Below are positions 33,529-41,882 of a DNA stretch of 64,000 nucleotides, piece after piece (position 1 is the first letter of the stretch; every line of letters starts with the position of its first letter). The stretch spans positions 124,001-188,000 of the forward strand of contig JAFGOY010000067.1 in NCBI GenBank assembly GCA_016926255.1. Direction: 5' to 3'. Made by a program: the position numbers and the translations under genes. The notes beneath the pieces were generated by a model. The model did not search any database and was not told the DNA's origin. It saw only the letters and a program-made list of their open reading frames with translations. This DNA comes from Anaerolineae bacterium (GTDB taxonomy: Bacteria; Chloroflexota; Anaerolineae; Aggregatilineales; UBA3940).

Positions 33529-34632
33529 TCAATCACAGTCCGCCGGGCAGGTATCGTTGAACAACTCCGGATCGGTGCAAAAGCCATCGCCGCACCATCC
33601 ACAGTCGTACGGGCAGAAATCTCCACTGTCGACAGATTCGCTCTCTTCGCAGACACCGTCGCCGCACGGCCCAGGGTTGACCGGCGGATTGCAGTCGGCG
33701 GGGCACAAATCGTAGCTCTCGCCGGGACTGCACCGGTCATCACCACAGGTCGTGGTTTCGCCCGGCTCCACCTCGCCGATGACCAGCGTGCGCGTGTTAG
33801 GATCGAGCGAATCGCTACCATATGTATTGTATCCATCGAATATCTCTCCGTTGAAGATGTACTCGATCTCAAAGGTATGAGAACCTTCTTCAAGACCGTC
33901 GATGGCAAAGTCCCAGTAGACCAGCGCATACTCGCCTGAAATGCCGAAACAGCCAAGCTCGGCGATATCGGCGACCGATACACCGGGATGACGCACCGGT
34001 TCAATGGAGTCCTGAACCTTCCCGTCGATTGAAAGCACCAGATTGATCTGGTCGGCGTTCTGCTCGGCGATGTCGACCGTTGCGGCAATCCAGGGGGTGC
34101 GAACGACGAACGGGTCGCCAGGAGCGATTGCCGGGAGCAAACAGGGTTCGGTAATCCAGACAATGATTGCTTCAGTGTCGGGTTTTTCGGAAGGCTGAGC
34201 TTCGACGACGGCGGCTGTCTCGACCAGTGGGAAGGTCATATCCTGAGTGATGGCGAGATCGCGCACCTCGAATACCTGTCCGGGACAGGTGATCACCTGG
34301 AGATCATAGGTATTGGGTGGAAGGACGATCTCATGGACGCTCCCCGGCGCGATGGGGACACTGCCTTCAAGCCGGTTGACTCCCCAATTTGGAGCAGTGA
34401 CATAAGACAGATAGACCTGGCACACATCGTCGGGGAGTTGGTTGAGAATTTCCAGGGTCACCCCCGCTTCGGACAGCGCCGCCTCTTCGTCGACCGGTGT
34501 GGCGGTGGGCGCGGGGGTCGGTGTGGGCGGCCCGGCGACGGCCCCGATATTGCAGGCGAGCACCAAGATCAGCAGCGCGGCAGATGCAGTGAGCAGTATA
34601 GACCGGCGATGTTTAGCGTTGGGTGAGAACAT
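33529..34632 (-). CDS. Lipoprotein with three Cys-rich C-terminal repeats
   Basis: A 367-residue lipoprotein with signal peptide and lipobox L-V-L-A-C (Cys27), then a Pro/Thr-rich spacer. The middle ~240 residues are beta-rich and unassigned. The last ~75 residues contain three copies of C-G-D-x-x-C-x3-E-x(4-7)-C-P-x-D-C, each with four cysteines that would form two disulfides, and conserved Asp/Glu that might bind metal. The pattern suggests a compact extracellular stalk or binding module; I do not know a named family. GGAGGA seven bases before the ATG supports the start. Confidence 0.8.
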   Translation of the reverse strand: MFSPNAKHRRSILLTASAALLILVLACNIGAVAGPPTPTPAPTATPVDEEAALSEAGVTLEILNQLPDDVCQVYLSYVTAPNWGVNRLEGSVPIAPGSVHEIVLPPNTYDLQVITCPGQVFEVRDLAITQDMTFPLVETAAVVEAQPSEKPDTEAIIVWITEPCLLPAIAPGDPFVVRTPWIAATVDIAEQNADQINLVLSIDGKVQDSIEPVRHPGVSVADIAELGCFGISGEYALVYWDFAIDGLEEGSHTFEIEYIFNGEIFDGYNTYGSDSLDPNTRTLVIGEVEPGETTTCGDDRCSPGESYDLCPADCNPPVNPGPCGDGVCEESESVDSGDFCPYDCGWCGDGFCTDPELFNDTCPADCD

Positions 34633-34865
34633 TTCTAATCCTCCGGTTCGTAGCGGGTAGTATCACAGAACTGCGGGGGGCAGATCGCGTATCCTCCGGC
34701 CATTTCTTCGACCGTCCATGGCTTTCTCCCTATGATCATGCCAGAGACTATGCGCGGGTTCAGAACGAAAAGCAGACTCGCGCCCGGCAGCGGCGAGACT
34801 GCGCCGGGGATAGGTAGTTGAGACTGGTCAATTCTTATTGTATCACAGGGCAGCCCGACGTATGG

Positions 34866-36005
34866 CTATTCCTGCGCAGGCGATTTATCTTCTTCTGGCT
34901 CGTCCTCGTCAGGGCATGGAGTGGGCGGCTGTTTGCCCAGCGTATCGTAGACGTACAACTCGCGGATCAGGGTGATCAGGATCGCCAGCAGGGGCACGGC
35001 GAGCAAAAATCCGACCGGCCCGATCAACGCGGCGAGCGTCAACTGGAAGATGACCAACCCGGCAACCGGAATGTCGAGTTCGGTGCGCATGATGGCCGGG
35101 GTAACGACCCGGTCTTGAAGCGTACCGACCGCCGCGTAGAGGACAACGGCGGCGATCAGTTTGGTCCAGCCCAGTGGCGCAGCGACGATGATCACCGGGA
35201 TGACCGCCAGCGTGTTGCCGATGGTGGGGATAATCGTCGCTATACCGGCGATGACGCTCAAGGCCAGCGCGTTCGGCAGCTGGACAATCGCGCCGAGCAC
35301 CAGCGTATACAGCGCCGAGGTCACACCAACCGAGAGAAAAATCGCCCCTGACCAGGTAGTGACATTCTTGCGCACCATGCAGATAATCTCGCGGGCACGC
35401 TTTTCGTAGCGGGAGGGGATCACGGCGACCAGCGCATCGTAGTAAATCTCCGGCTCCAGCATGATCAGGATGGTAAGGAACAGGTAAAGCACCACCTGCC
35501 CGATCAACGTACCGATCCAGGCCCCGATATTGGTGATGATCGGCAAGGCCTGCTCGACAGCCGCAGCGACGCTCGTGCCGGTTGCTTCACCGAGGATGAA
35601 AGCGGGAAGCTCCTGAGAAGTGGGCGGCAGGATCGTCTGCAAGATCGGCAGGCTGTTGCGGAAGGTCGAATAACCGGCGAGAAGCTCGGCGATCAGATCG
35701 GGAAGCTGCAAGGAAAGCTCGAATAGATTGACAAACTCCTCAATGACCGGAGGCACGACGATGATCAGGATCAGGGCAATGGCCACGAGGCCAAGCAAAA
35801 AAGTCAGGCCGACGGCGGCAAAGCGCGGTATCTTGCGCCGCATGAAGAACTGGACGGGAATCTCCAACGTCTCGGCAGTGATCCAGGCGGTGGCGACGAT
35901 GATCAGCACGGTGGTAATCTTGTTGACGACGAACACGAACAAAGCGATCACGCCGACGACAAATGCGGCGATAAGAACACGTCTGGCAAAATCACGGTTG
36001 TTCAT
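34866..36005 (-). CDS. AI-2E family transporter (YdiK/TqsA-like permease)
   Basis: A 379-residue membrane protein with seven to eight hydrophobic helices and the long extracytoplasmic helical segment typical of the AI-2E (UPF0118) family. Family landmarks include P-P-V-I-E-E-F and the C-terminal G-P-V-G-F-L-L-A-V-P-L-L-A. Some members export autoinducer-2, others are sodium/proton antiporters, so the solute is not known. The charged C-terminal tail is cytoplasmic. GGGGGAG precedes the ATG. Monocistronic by position. Confidence 0.9.
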   Translation of the reverse strand: MNNRDFARRVLIAAFVVGVIALFVFVVNKITTVLIIVATAWITAETLEIPVQFFMRRKIPRFAAVGLTFLLGLVAIALILIIVVPPVIEEFVNLFELSLQLPDLIAELLAGYSTFRNSLPILQTILPPTSQELPAFILGEATGTSVAAAVEQALPIITNIGAWIGTLIGQVVLYLFLTILIMLEPEIYYDALVAVIPSRYEKRAREIICMVRKNVTTWSGAIFLSVGVTSALYTLVLGAIVQLPNALALSVIAGIATIIPTIGNTLAVIPVIIVAAPLGWTKLIAAVVLYAAVGTLQDRVVTPAIMRTELDIPVAGLVIFQLTLAALIGPVGFLLAVPLLAILITLIRELYVYDTLGKQPPTPCPDEDEPEEDKSPAQE

Positions 36006-36249
36006 AAGCAGGCTCCCCCTGTGTCGCTGTTGATTATCGCTTTTTGGCGCAGCAGGGTCAAGGAGGATGCAGAGTAGTTTTTCAAGCTCTCTACGATTCC
36101 CGGGGCTAAAGCCGCCGGGCTAAAATTGGTGATCGACCTTTCAGCACAGCGCGATGAAAAAGACCTTTCAACTCCGGGTGATGACATGATAAAATCAAAG
36201 AACCGTTTTGATCGCAGCATTCCCAACCAGTGAGAGGAAACAACAGGAC

Positions 36250-37599
36250 ATGTCCAGAATTCAATTCCCCGACGGCTTCCTGTGGGGCACGGCGACCGCC
36301 GCCTATCAGATCGAAGGGGCGTGGGACATCGACGGGAAGGGCGAGAACATCTGGGATCGCTTTTCGCATTCGCCGTATCGCGTGGCGAACAGTGACACGG
36401 GCGACGTCGCCTGCGATCACTACCACCGGATGCCGGAGGATGTCGCCTTGATGAAGGCGCTCGGCCTGAACACCTACCGCTTCTCGATCTCATGGGCGCG
36501 GGTGCTGCCGGAGGGGATCGGGCGGGTCAACGAGAAGGGCCTCGACTTCTACGACCGGCTGGTCGACGCGCTGCTCGACGCCGGGATCAAGCCGAACGCG
36601 ACCCTGTATCACTGGGACTACCCGCAGGCGCTCCAGGACAAAGGGGGTTGGCCCAACCGGGACAGCGTCGACTGGTACACTGAGTATGCCAGCCTGATGT
36701 TCGAACGGCTGGGCGACCGGGTCGACTACTGGGCGACGCACAACGAACCACATGCCATCATCCACATGGGGTACGCCGACGGCACTTTCGCCCCCGGCTA
36801 TGGCAGCTATTCACAGGCGTATCAGGGCGCGCATCACCTTAACATGGCACACGGCAAAGCGGTGAAGCTATTCCGCGAAGGCGGCTACAAGGGCGAGATC
36901 GGGATCGTGATCTACTTTGGCAACTATCTCCCCGCCACAGACAGTGAAGCCGACCGGGATGCCGCGCAGCGGGCCGCCGATCACTGGTACGGGGTGTTCT
37001 CCGATCCGATCTTCAGGGGCGAGTATCCTGCCGCGCTGATGGAATGGATCGGGCAGCAGGGACCGAAGATCGAAGCGGGCGATATGGCGATCATCAGGCA
37101 GCCGCTCGATTTCATCGGGGTGAATCACTACTTCACCCAGGCGGTAGCCCACGATCCGCGCGGTGGGATGCTGAAATACGCGATGAACATGTTCTCCGCG
37201 CCGAACACTGGCCGCACCGCGATGGGCTGGGGGATCAATCCGCCGGGGATCAAACAGATGCTGCTGCGGATCAACGAGCGATACGATCTGCCGAAGGTGA
37301 TTATCACCGAGAACGGCACGGCGATGAACGACGCGCCGGACGCTACCGGCTTCGTCGACGACCGGATGCGGATCTCCTACCTGCGTGAACACATACGGGC
37401 CGTCCACGAGGCGATGGAGGCCGGGGTCGATATCCGGGGCTACTATGTGTGGAGCCTGCTGGACAACTTCGAGTGGGCGCACGGGTACGGGCCGCGATTC
37501 GGGTTGGTGCGGGTGGATTATGACACGCTAAAGCGGACGCCGAAGGCCAGCTATGAGTGGTATAAAGAGGTGATCGAGCGGAACGGGGTGGAGTATTAG
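36250..37599 (+). CDS. Glycoside hydrolase family 1 beta-glucosidase
   Basis: A 449-residue GH1 enzyme of normal family length. The acid/base Glu166 is in T-H-N-E-P and the nucleophile Glu354 in I-T-E-N-G. The N-terminal F-P-D-G-F-L-W-G-T-A-T-A-A-Y-Q-I-E-G signature is intact. It would hydrolyse beta-glucosides or beta-galactosides from cellobiose-like sugars. There is no signal peptide, so it acts on imported sugars in the cytoplasm. ATG 36250 is preferred to one at 36208 because the family signature starts there and AACAGGAC precedes it. No sugar transporter is adjacent. Confidence 0.95.
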   Translation: MSRIQFPDGFLWGTATAAYQIEGAWDIDGKGENIWDRFSHSPYRVANSDTGDVACDHYHRMPEDVALMKALGLNTYRFSISWARVLPEGIGRVNEKGLDFYDRLVDALLDAGIKPNATLYHWDYPQALQDKGGWPNRDSVDWYTEYASLMFERLGDRVDYWATHNEPHAIIHMGYADGTFAPGYGSYSQAYQGAHHLNMAHGKAVKLFREGGYKGEIGIVIYFGNYLPATDSEADRDAAQRAADHWYGVFSDPIFRGEYPAALMEWIGQQGPKIEAGDMAIIRQPLDFIGVNHYFTQAVAHDPRGGMLKYAMNMFSAPNTGRTAMGWGINPPGIKQMLLRINERYDLPKVIITENGTAMNDAPDATGFVDDRMRISYLREHIRAVHEAMEAGVDIRGYYVWSLLDNFEWAHGYGPRFGLVRVDYDTLKRTPKASYEWYKEVIERNGVEY

Positions 37600-37615
37600 T
37601 AAGGCAGCATATAAC

Positions 37616-37679
37616 GACGTTTTCACCCCCTCCCCTTGCCCTCCCCCTTCCAGGTGGAGGGAGCGGAGTCGTATGTGGA
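37616..37679 (+). repeat. Intergenic repeat of the gttttcaccccc / ggtggaggg family, copy 3
   Basis: A 64-bp element 17 bp after the beta-glucosidase stop, with GACGTTTTCACCCCC, CCCTCCCCC and GGTGGAGGGAGC. Third copy of the family in the same 3'-flanking position. Confidence 0.7.
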
Positions 37680-37751
37680 TGACGTTGGTGGGCAAATCGA
37701 GGCGATCACCGGCAGACAGCGTCAGTGACTCACCTCTCCCGTTCTAAATTC

Positions 37752-38819
37752 TCAGTTATCTATTTCATCGCTCAATTGATAGACAATTTCACCCGAGTCG
37801 ATGTTCCACACAAATATACCAGTATCGCGTGAAGACGTTGCCAGAAGTAAGCTGTCCGGCGACCATACCAGATCAGAGAATGCTCCGGCTTCAGATAGTT
37901 CGTATATAAGTTCACCTGATATTGCATCCAGTATCAAAACGGTCCCATTTGATAGGGTTACAGCGATTTTGGTTTCATCGGGCGACCATGACAGGTTTGT
38001 CATATAAATCCAGGTCATATCCACGTATGTTAAAGGTAGAGTTCGTAGTTGTGTCCCAGTTTCAATATCCCAGATGATAACTTCTTTACCCCCGGTAGCC
38101 AGGAGTGTCCCGGTAGGAGACCATGCAGCCTCATCATAGGCGATTTCATGAACCAATTCATAACTACTGGTGTCAGACTCTGGGTAGTAAACCGTCAACA
38201 TATTGCCATATCCGGCAGCGACTACTGGAACGTTTTCCATTTCCCAACTGACCAAAACGTAGTTTCGTGTGCGACGATCATTCATGATATACGAGTCCAG
38301 GACGTATACAGGTTTGCCAGTATCTGCTTCCCAGATAATTGCGAAATTGGTTGTTCTATCGAACACATCGCCAACTATATACTTCGAGTCAGGGCTAAAC
38401 CACGCCTGTGTTATGGTCAGCTTTTCAGAAGCTCTCCAGCTAAACAGTGGTTCCAAATCTTGAGCATCCCAAATAGTCAGTGTGTTATCGAAATGGCAGG
38501 TTATTATCCTTTCATCATCAGCACTATATGTAATACTGCTTACATAAAGATCAAAAGGCTGGCGACGTATTTCTTCGAAGTTTTCAGTATCGAATAGTGT
38601 CAAACCATCATCGATGCTAACCAGAAAGGTGTTCCCGTCAGGCGAAAAACTTATCGCATGATATTGCGATTGAAGTGATTGAATCGTAGCCACATATCCG
38701 GTTTCGTGAGGTTCCTGTGTCGCTACATCCTGCCTGGTAAGCGACTTGCTATAGCAGCCAGCAAGGCCTATTCCAACAATGATGACAAGCATCAACCTAG
38801 CCAGGTTTCTTGTTGACAT
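37752..38819 (-). CDS. WD40-repeat lipoprotein
   Basis: A 355-residue lipoprotein: signal peptide, lipobox G-L-A-G-C (Cys22), then about six or seven WD40/beta-propeller blades with S-x-D-G/E motifs such as F-S-P-D-G-N, W-S-P-D-E-T and W-S-P-D-S-L, and D-x-x-T/S-G-x blade ends. A propeller of this size would be a protein-binding platform outside the membrane. The DNA is visibly richer in A+T than flanking genes, suggesting acquisition. ATG 38819 is 2 bp from a 52-bp repeat of the end of the 39606-40406 gene. Without the inserted toxin-antitoxin block the two genes would be directly adjacent. Confidence 0.82.
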   Translation of the reverse strand: MSTRNLARLMLVIIVGIGLAGCYSKSLTRQDVATQEPHETGYVATIQSLQSQYHAISFSPDGNTFLVSIDDGLTLFDTENFEEIRRQPFDLYVSSITYSADDERIITCHFDNTLTIWDAQDLEPLFSWRASEKLTITQAWFSPDSKYIVGDVFDRTTNFAIIWEADTGKPVYVLDSYIMNDRRTRNYVLVSWEMENVPVVAAGYGNMLTVYYPESDTSSYELVHEIAYDEAAWSPTGTLLATGGKEVIIWDIETGTQLRTLPLTYVDMTWIYMTNLSWSPDETKIAVTLSNGTVLILDAISGELIYELSEAGAFSDLVWSPDSLLLATSSRDTGIFVWNIDSGEIVYQLSDEIDN

Positions 38820-38821
38820 TG

Positions 38822-38873
38822 AGCTACACGTCCTCATCTAGCCAGGCGAGGATCGGGCCTTCGAATGCCCCGG
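38822..38873 (-). repeat. 52-bp direct repeat, left copy
   Basis: This 52-bp stretch matches 39604-39655 at 51 of 52 positions (difference at 38839). It is a copy of the last 16 or so codons, stop codon and two following bases of the 266-residue gene. Together the copies bracket the YoeB-YefM genes exactly. Confidence 0.9.
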
Positions 38874-38964
38874 ATCGCTGGTTTAAGTGACGGATAAACA
38901 ATTAGTGCCGAACAGGTAATTCATTCGATTGGATCGCGTTCTTTTTGGCTACCCAAATGCTCTC

Positions 38965-39231
38965 CTAATAATGGTAGCGGGCCTGTAGAAAGTCGATGCG
39001 ATCTTCCCCCACCAGATAGACGATTCGATGCTCCTGGTTGAGACGACGTGACCACACGCCCGGCGCGAGGTATTTGAGCGGCTCAGGCTTGCCGATGCCG
39101 CTGAACGGGTCTCGAAGAATATCTTCGATCAGCTTGAAGGCACGCAGGGCCAGCTTACGGTCGGTTTCCACCCAATAGCGCAAATCTTCGATGAACTCTG
39201 GATGGAATACGGCCTCATGCTTCTTGCTCAT
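38965..39231 (-). CDS. yoeB: Txe/YoeB-type mRNA endonuclease toxin
   Basis: An 88-residue RelE-superfamily toxin that matches YoeB over its full length: F-H-P-E-F at the start, G-I-G-K-P-E-P-L-K, W-S-R-R-L-N-Q-E-H-R-I-V-Y, and the hallmark C-terminal A-R-Y-H-Y with the catalytic His and terminal Tyr. YoeB binds the ribosome and cuts mRNA in the A site. The start overlaps the end of the antitoxin gene by 17 bp, so translation is coupled. Key residues are intact, so it should be active. Confidence 0.93.
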   Translation of the reverse strand: MSKKHEAVFHPEFIEDLRYWVETDRKLALRAFKLIEDILRDPFSGIGKPEPLKYLAPGVWSRRLNQEHRIVYLVGEDRIDFLQARYHY

Positions 39232-39505
39232 CCAGCCCGACCCGTTCCTTCAGTTCATCAAGAGAGAGCGGCGCCTCATCGTGCTGAAGAGCACGATTCA
39301 AGGCGGTCAGCAAGCGTTGGGCATTGGCCGGTGAGCGCAGCAGGTAGGCCGTCTCAAGCAGGCTGGAAAGCTCATCGGCGGAGATCAGGGCCGCAGCAGC
39401 TTTATCACGACGCTGGATGATGATAATCTCGCGGTCGTCGGTGGCCTGATCGAGCAGCGCGGCCAGATTTGCGCGAGCCTGGGTATAGGTGACATCAACA
39501 GGCAT
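39215..39505 (-). CDS. yefM: YefM/Phd-family antitoxin
   Basis: A 96-residue antitoxin: the N-terminal Phd/YefM DNA-binding fold (V-T-Y-T-Q-A-R-A-N-L-A-A-L-L, then I-I-I-Q-R-R) and a C-terminal tail that would wrap the toxin. It neutralises the toxin and represses its own promoter. ATG 39505 is preferred over 39511 because GGAGA sits seven bases before it. A perfect 13-bp inverted repeat with two TGTACA cores lies 21 bp upstream. Confidence 0.9.
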   Translation of the reverse strand: MPVDVTYTQARANLAALLDQATDDREIIIIQRRDKAAAALISADELSSLLETAYLLRSPANAQRLLTALNRALQHDEAPLSLDELKERVGLDEQEA

Positions 39506-39525
39506 AACCATTCTCCAAACATAAC

Positions 39526-39556
39526 AAAACATGTACAGATATACTGTACATGTTTT
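39526..39556 (-). promoter_or_regulatory. YefM operator: perfect 13-bp inverted repeat
   Basis: AAAACATGTACAG, five bases (ATATA), then CTGTACATGTTTT. Each arm contains TGTACA, the core hexamer known from the E. coli yefM-yoeB operator; centres are 13 bp apart. The A+T centre may include the -10 box of the promoter. Confidence 0.85.
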
Positions 39557-39603
39557 TAAGTCTGCCGTCAACTACAAAATAAGAGGCGGGAGTGGATGGA
39601 TTA

Positions 39604-39655
39604 AGCTACACGTCCTCATCCAGCCAGGCGAGGATCGGGCCTTCGAATGCCCCGG
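39604..39655 (-). repeat. 52-bp direct repeat, right copy (3' end of the 266-residue gene)
   Basis: The parental copy of the repeat also found at 38822-38873. It covers the C-terminal codons (ending W-L-D-E-D-V), the TAG stop and two bases of the 39606-40406 gene. Confidence 0.9.
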
Positions 39656-40406
39656 CGACCCGCTCAAGGACTGCATTCGCCTCGTCCTGGTTTAGATAGC
39701 TCAGGGCATCGTCGTCAAGGCCGATGCTCGACAGATCAAAGCTCTCGTACTGACCTTCACCGACGGTGCGCGTTATGTCTATCCCGAATCGCTTACCGAA
39801 CTTGACCCGGCCCATGTAAATCGATGCTTCGCGCCCGTGGGCGTTCGTGCGAACGAGGATCATGTCCTCTTTCCACTTCGGGCTGTCTTCTCCGTACCCA
39901 ACACGGAAACCAATCGCACGCAGCCGGGGATAGAGGATTCGATTGATCGCCTGGGTCAGCCTGACCCGGCCTTTACGAAGCTCGATTTCCTTGAGTTTGT
40001 GATAGCCTTCAAGCCGGTGGGTGTACTCAGGATCGAGGGCGGCGGCTTCGACGAGCTTCTGAATGGCTTCATCGTATCGCTTCTGCCAGAAGATATCCTC
40101 GGCCTCCCGCGCCAGCTCAAAGGCCCGCCGCTTTGCCGGGTCTTTGAGCTTCTCTTTCATGTGATCCTGTACCTGCAACCTGACTGTTAAATACTCCTCG
40201 AACGGATAAACCGGCTGATCGAGTTCGCCCTCTGCCTGGATTCGCATCTCAATATGCAGTCTCATTCCCTCGTCAAGAACATCGTGGGGAATCGTAATCT
40301 CGCCCTGCATCTGCCGGACAAGCTGCAGCTTCTCCTCCAGATCACGAAGCTGCTCTTCGAACGTCTGCTCAATTTCAGGATTACGATCTGGATCATCCGT
40401 GCCCAT
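39606..40406 (-). CDS. Unknown protein with a TPR-like segment
   Basis: A 266-residue acidic cytoplasmic protein of unknown family. The N-terminus is a predicted coiled coil (E-E-Q-L-R-D-L-E-E-K-L-Q). Residues ~105-150 resemble one TPR motif (R-Y-D-E-A-I-Q-K-L-V-E-A-A-A-L-D-P-E). The C-terminal ~100 residues form an alpha/beta domain with F-R-V-G-Y-G-E-D and I-Y-M-G-R-V-K-F-G-K-R-F-G. It lies just downstream of the FHA membrane gene and could belong to the same signalling operon. ATG 40406 follows GGAGGC. Its last codons are duplicated at 38822-38873. Confidence 0.75.
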   Translation of the reverse strand: MGTDDPDRNPEIEQTFEEQLRDLEEKLQLVRQMQGEITIPHDVLDEGMRLHIEMRIQAEGELDQPVYPFEEYLTVRLQVQDHMKEKLKDPAKRRAFELAREAEDIFWQKRYDEAIQKLVEAAALDPEYTHRLEGYHKLKEIELRKGRVRLTQAINRILYPRLRAIGFRVGYGEDSPKWKEDMILVRTNAHGREASIYMGRVKFGKRFGIDITRTVGEGQYESFDLSSIGLDDDALSYLNQDEANAVLERVAGAFEGPILAWLDEDV

Positions 40407-40510
40407 GCTGCCTCCAGGATCGATGCTGCCCCGACCCACAAGCTAAAAAGTGAAACGGGAGTGGAAGGCAGTTGAATATTCCTCTGCCCTCACCCCTAAA
40501 TTCCCCTCGT

Positions 40511-40534
40511 GTGAATTGGCAAAAGCCAATTCAC
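40511..40534. repeat. Perfect 10-bp stem-loop without T-run
   Basis: GTGAATTGGC-AAAA-GCCAATTCAC between two minus-strand genes. The stem is perfect but neither strand has a T-run directly after it, so it is not a classical terminator. It could be an operator, an RNA-stability hairpin or a repeat remnant. Confidence 0.6.
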
Positions 40535-40562
40535 CGACTTAATGCCCCGATTTTTCCCGGCA

Positions 40563-41852
40563 TCAGCGGGTGACGAACTCAATTGTCCCCTCGCCGACCG
40601 ATTCGACCGTTACCGGGACGGCATCTTCGCCTGCGCCTTCCTCGTAGCTGAGGGGCAGCGTCACCCGGTCGGCGGCAGCATCGGGTAAATCGAACCGGAC
40701 GGGCAGATCGGCGGGCAGCGCGATCAGCGCCGCGCCTTCGCCACCATAAACGGTCAGCGAAGCGACATCAAGCCCGGAGAGATCGATCTCCGCCGCCCCC
40801 TCCCCCAGGGTGATCGTCAGGTTGAGGGCCACCGCCGGATCGAAGTTGATCACCCAGCGGTACAGGTCACGGTTGACGCCAATCGGCATGACAATATCGG
40901 GCGAATCGTTGTCGAGCATGGCAATCGTCACCGAGCGGTCGGACCCCTCCTGCACGTCGTAGATGAAATCCTCGAGATAGTAGACATTGGCCTCGACAAT
41001 ATTGACACCTTCCGGCAGCGCCCCGACCATTGTATCGAAACGCCCCAGGCCAAGCTCGACATAGGCCGTCTCGATCCCGACCGCCGGTTGATAAAATCGC
41101 GCCGACTGGATCGACAGGGCAAGATCGCTGCCCGGCGGTTGGAAATCATTGAAAAAAGTCTCGACGCTTTCGGGGAGCGTGTTCAACTGTACGCCAAACA
41201 CCTCCGTGCCGCTCGCATCGACCCAGCCTTTTTGCGGGCCGGTGACGGTCAGCAAATACAGCACACAAACAGTCAGCAGGCCGAACACCCCGCCGAGAAT
41301 CCACGAGATGCGGCCAAGCACCAGATCAATGATGATCGCGGCAGCGATCAGCGGCCACAGACTCAACAGCGTGATCAGGCGCATGGGGGGAATCAGGCCA
41401 ATCGCCCCGGCGATATAGACTGCCGAAAGTCCGCCGGTGAGGATCAGCCAGAAGGGGGAGCGATAGCCGCGCTTCTTCCGCACGACCCGTTTGACAGCCT
41501 GCTGCAAGGGCTGCGCCTGCTGTTCAGCGGCGAACTGGTCAGTGGTAAGGATCTCGTAGACCAGTTCAAGCGATTCTCCCAGACGGATCACGTCGCCGTG
41601 CTTCAGCGGGCGGGGCATCGGAACTGGCTGGCCGTTGACAAAGGTGGCCGGTGGGCTGTTCAGATCGGAGATGAAGTACCCGGCTTCGGCATAGGTCAGA
41701 CGAGCATGGTGACGCGCTACCTGCGGATCGTCGAGGACAATCTCGGCGGCGAGATCGCGGCCCAGCGTGATCGCGCTGCTGGATAGGACGAACTGGCGTT
41801 GTATTTTCGGACCTTCGCGTTCTACGAGGCGATAAACGAGGTCTGTTTGCAT
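40563..41852 (-). CDS. FHA domain membrane protein
   Basis: A 429-residue protein. A cytoplasmic FHA domain (~20-110) has L-G-R-D, R-H-H-A-R and F-V-N-G-Q, though the S-x-x-H position is R-x-x-H and the T-N-G-T turn is altered (P-A-T-F-V-N-G). Three or four membrane helices follow (~135-215). A ~200-residue extracellular beta-helix-like tail, with repeated short strands such as L-D-L-S-G-L-D-V-A-S-L-T-V-Y-G-G, ends the protein, as in LiaF-type envelope sensors. It may couple an external state to phosphopeptide binding inside. GAGGAGC lies before the ATG. Only 30 bp separate it from the rhodanese gene upstream. Confidence 0.83.
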   Translation of the reverse strand: MQTDLVYRLVEREGPKIQRQFVLSSSAITLGRDLAAEIVLDDPQVARHHARLTYAEAGYFISDLNSPPATFVNGQPVPMPRPLKHGDVIRLGESLELVYEILTTDQFAAEQQAQPLQQAVKRVVRKKRGYRSPFWLILTGGLSAVYIAGAIGLIPPMRLITLLSLWPLIAAAIIIDLVLGRISWILGGVFGLLTVCVLYLLTVTGPQKGWVDASGTEVFGVQLNTLPESVETFFNDFQPPGSDLALSIQSARFYQPAVGIETAYVELGLGRFDTMVGALPEGVNIVEANVYYLEDFIYDVQEGSDRSVTIAMLDNDSPDIVMPIGVNRDLYRWVINFDPAVALNLTITLGEGAAEIDLSGLDVASLTVYGGEGAALIALPADLPVRFDLPDAAADRVTLPLSYEEGAGEDAVPVTVESVGEGTIEFVTR

Positions 41853-41882
41853 GACGTGCTCCTCAGAGGCTGATCGACATGA

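Noticed and set aside
38822-39655. Insertion-sequence explanation for the 52-bp repeats
   Set aside because: No transposase frame or terminal inverted repeats lie between the copies, and 52 bp is too long for a usual target-site duplication.
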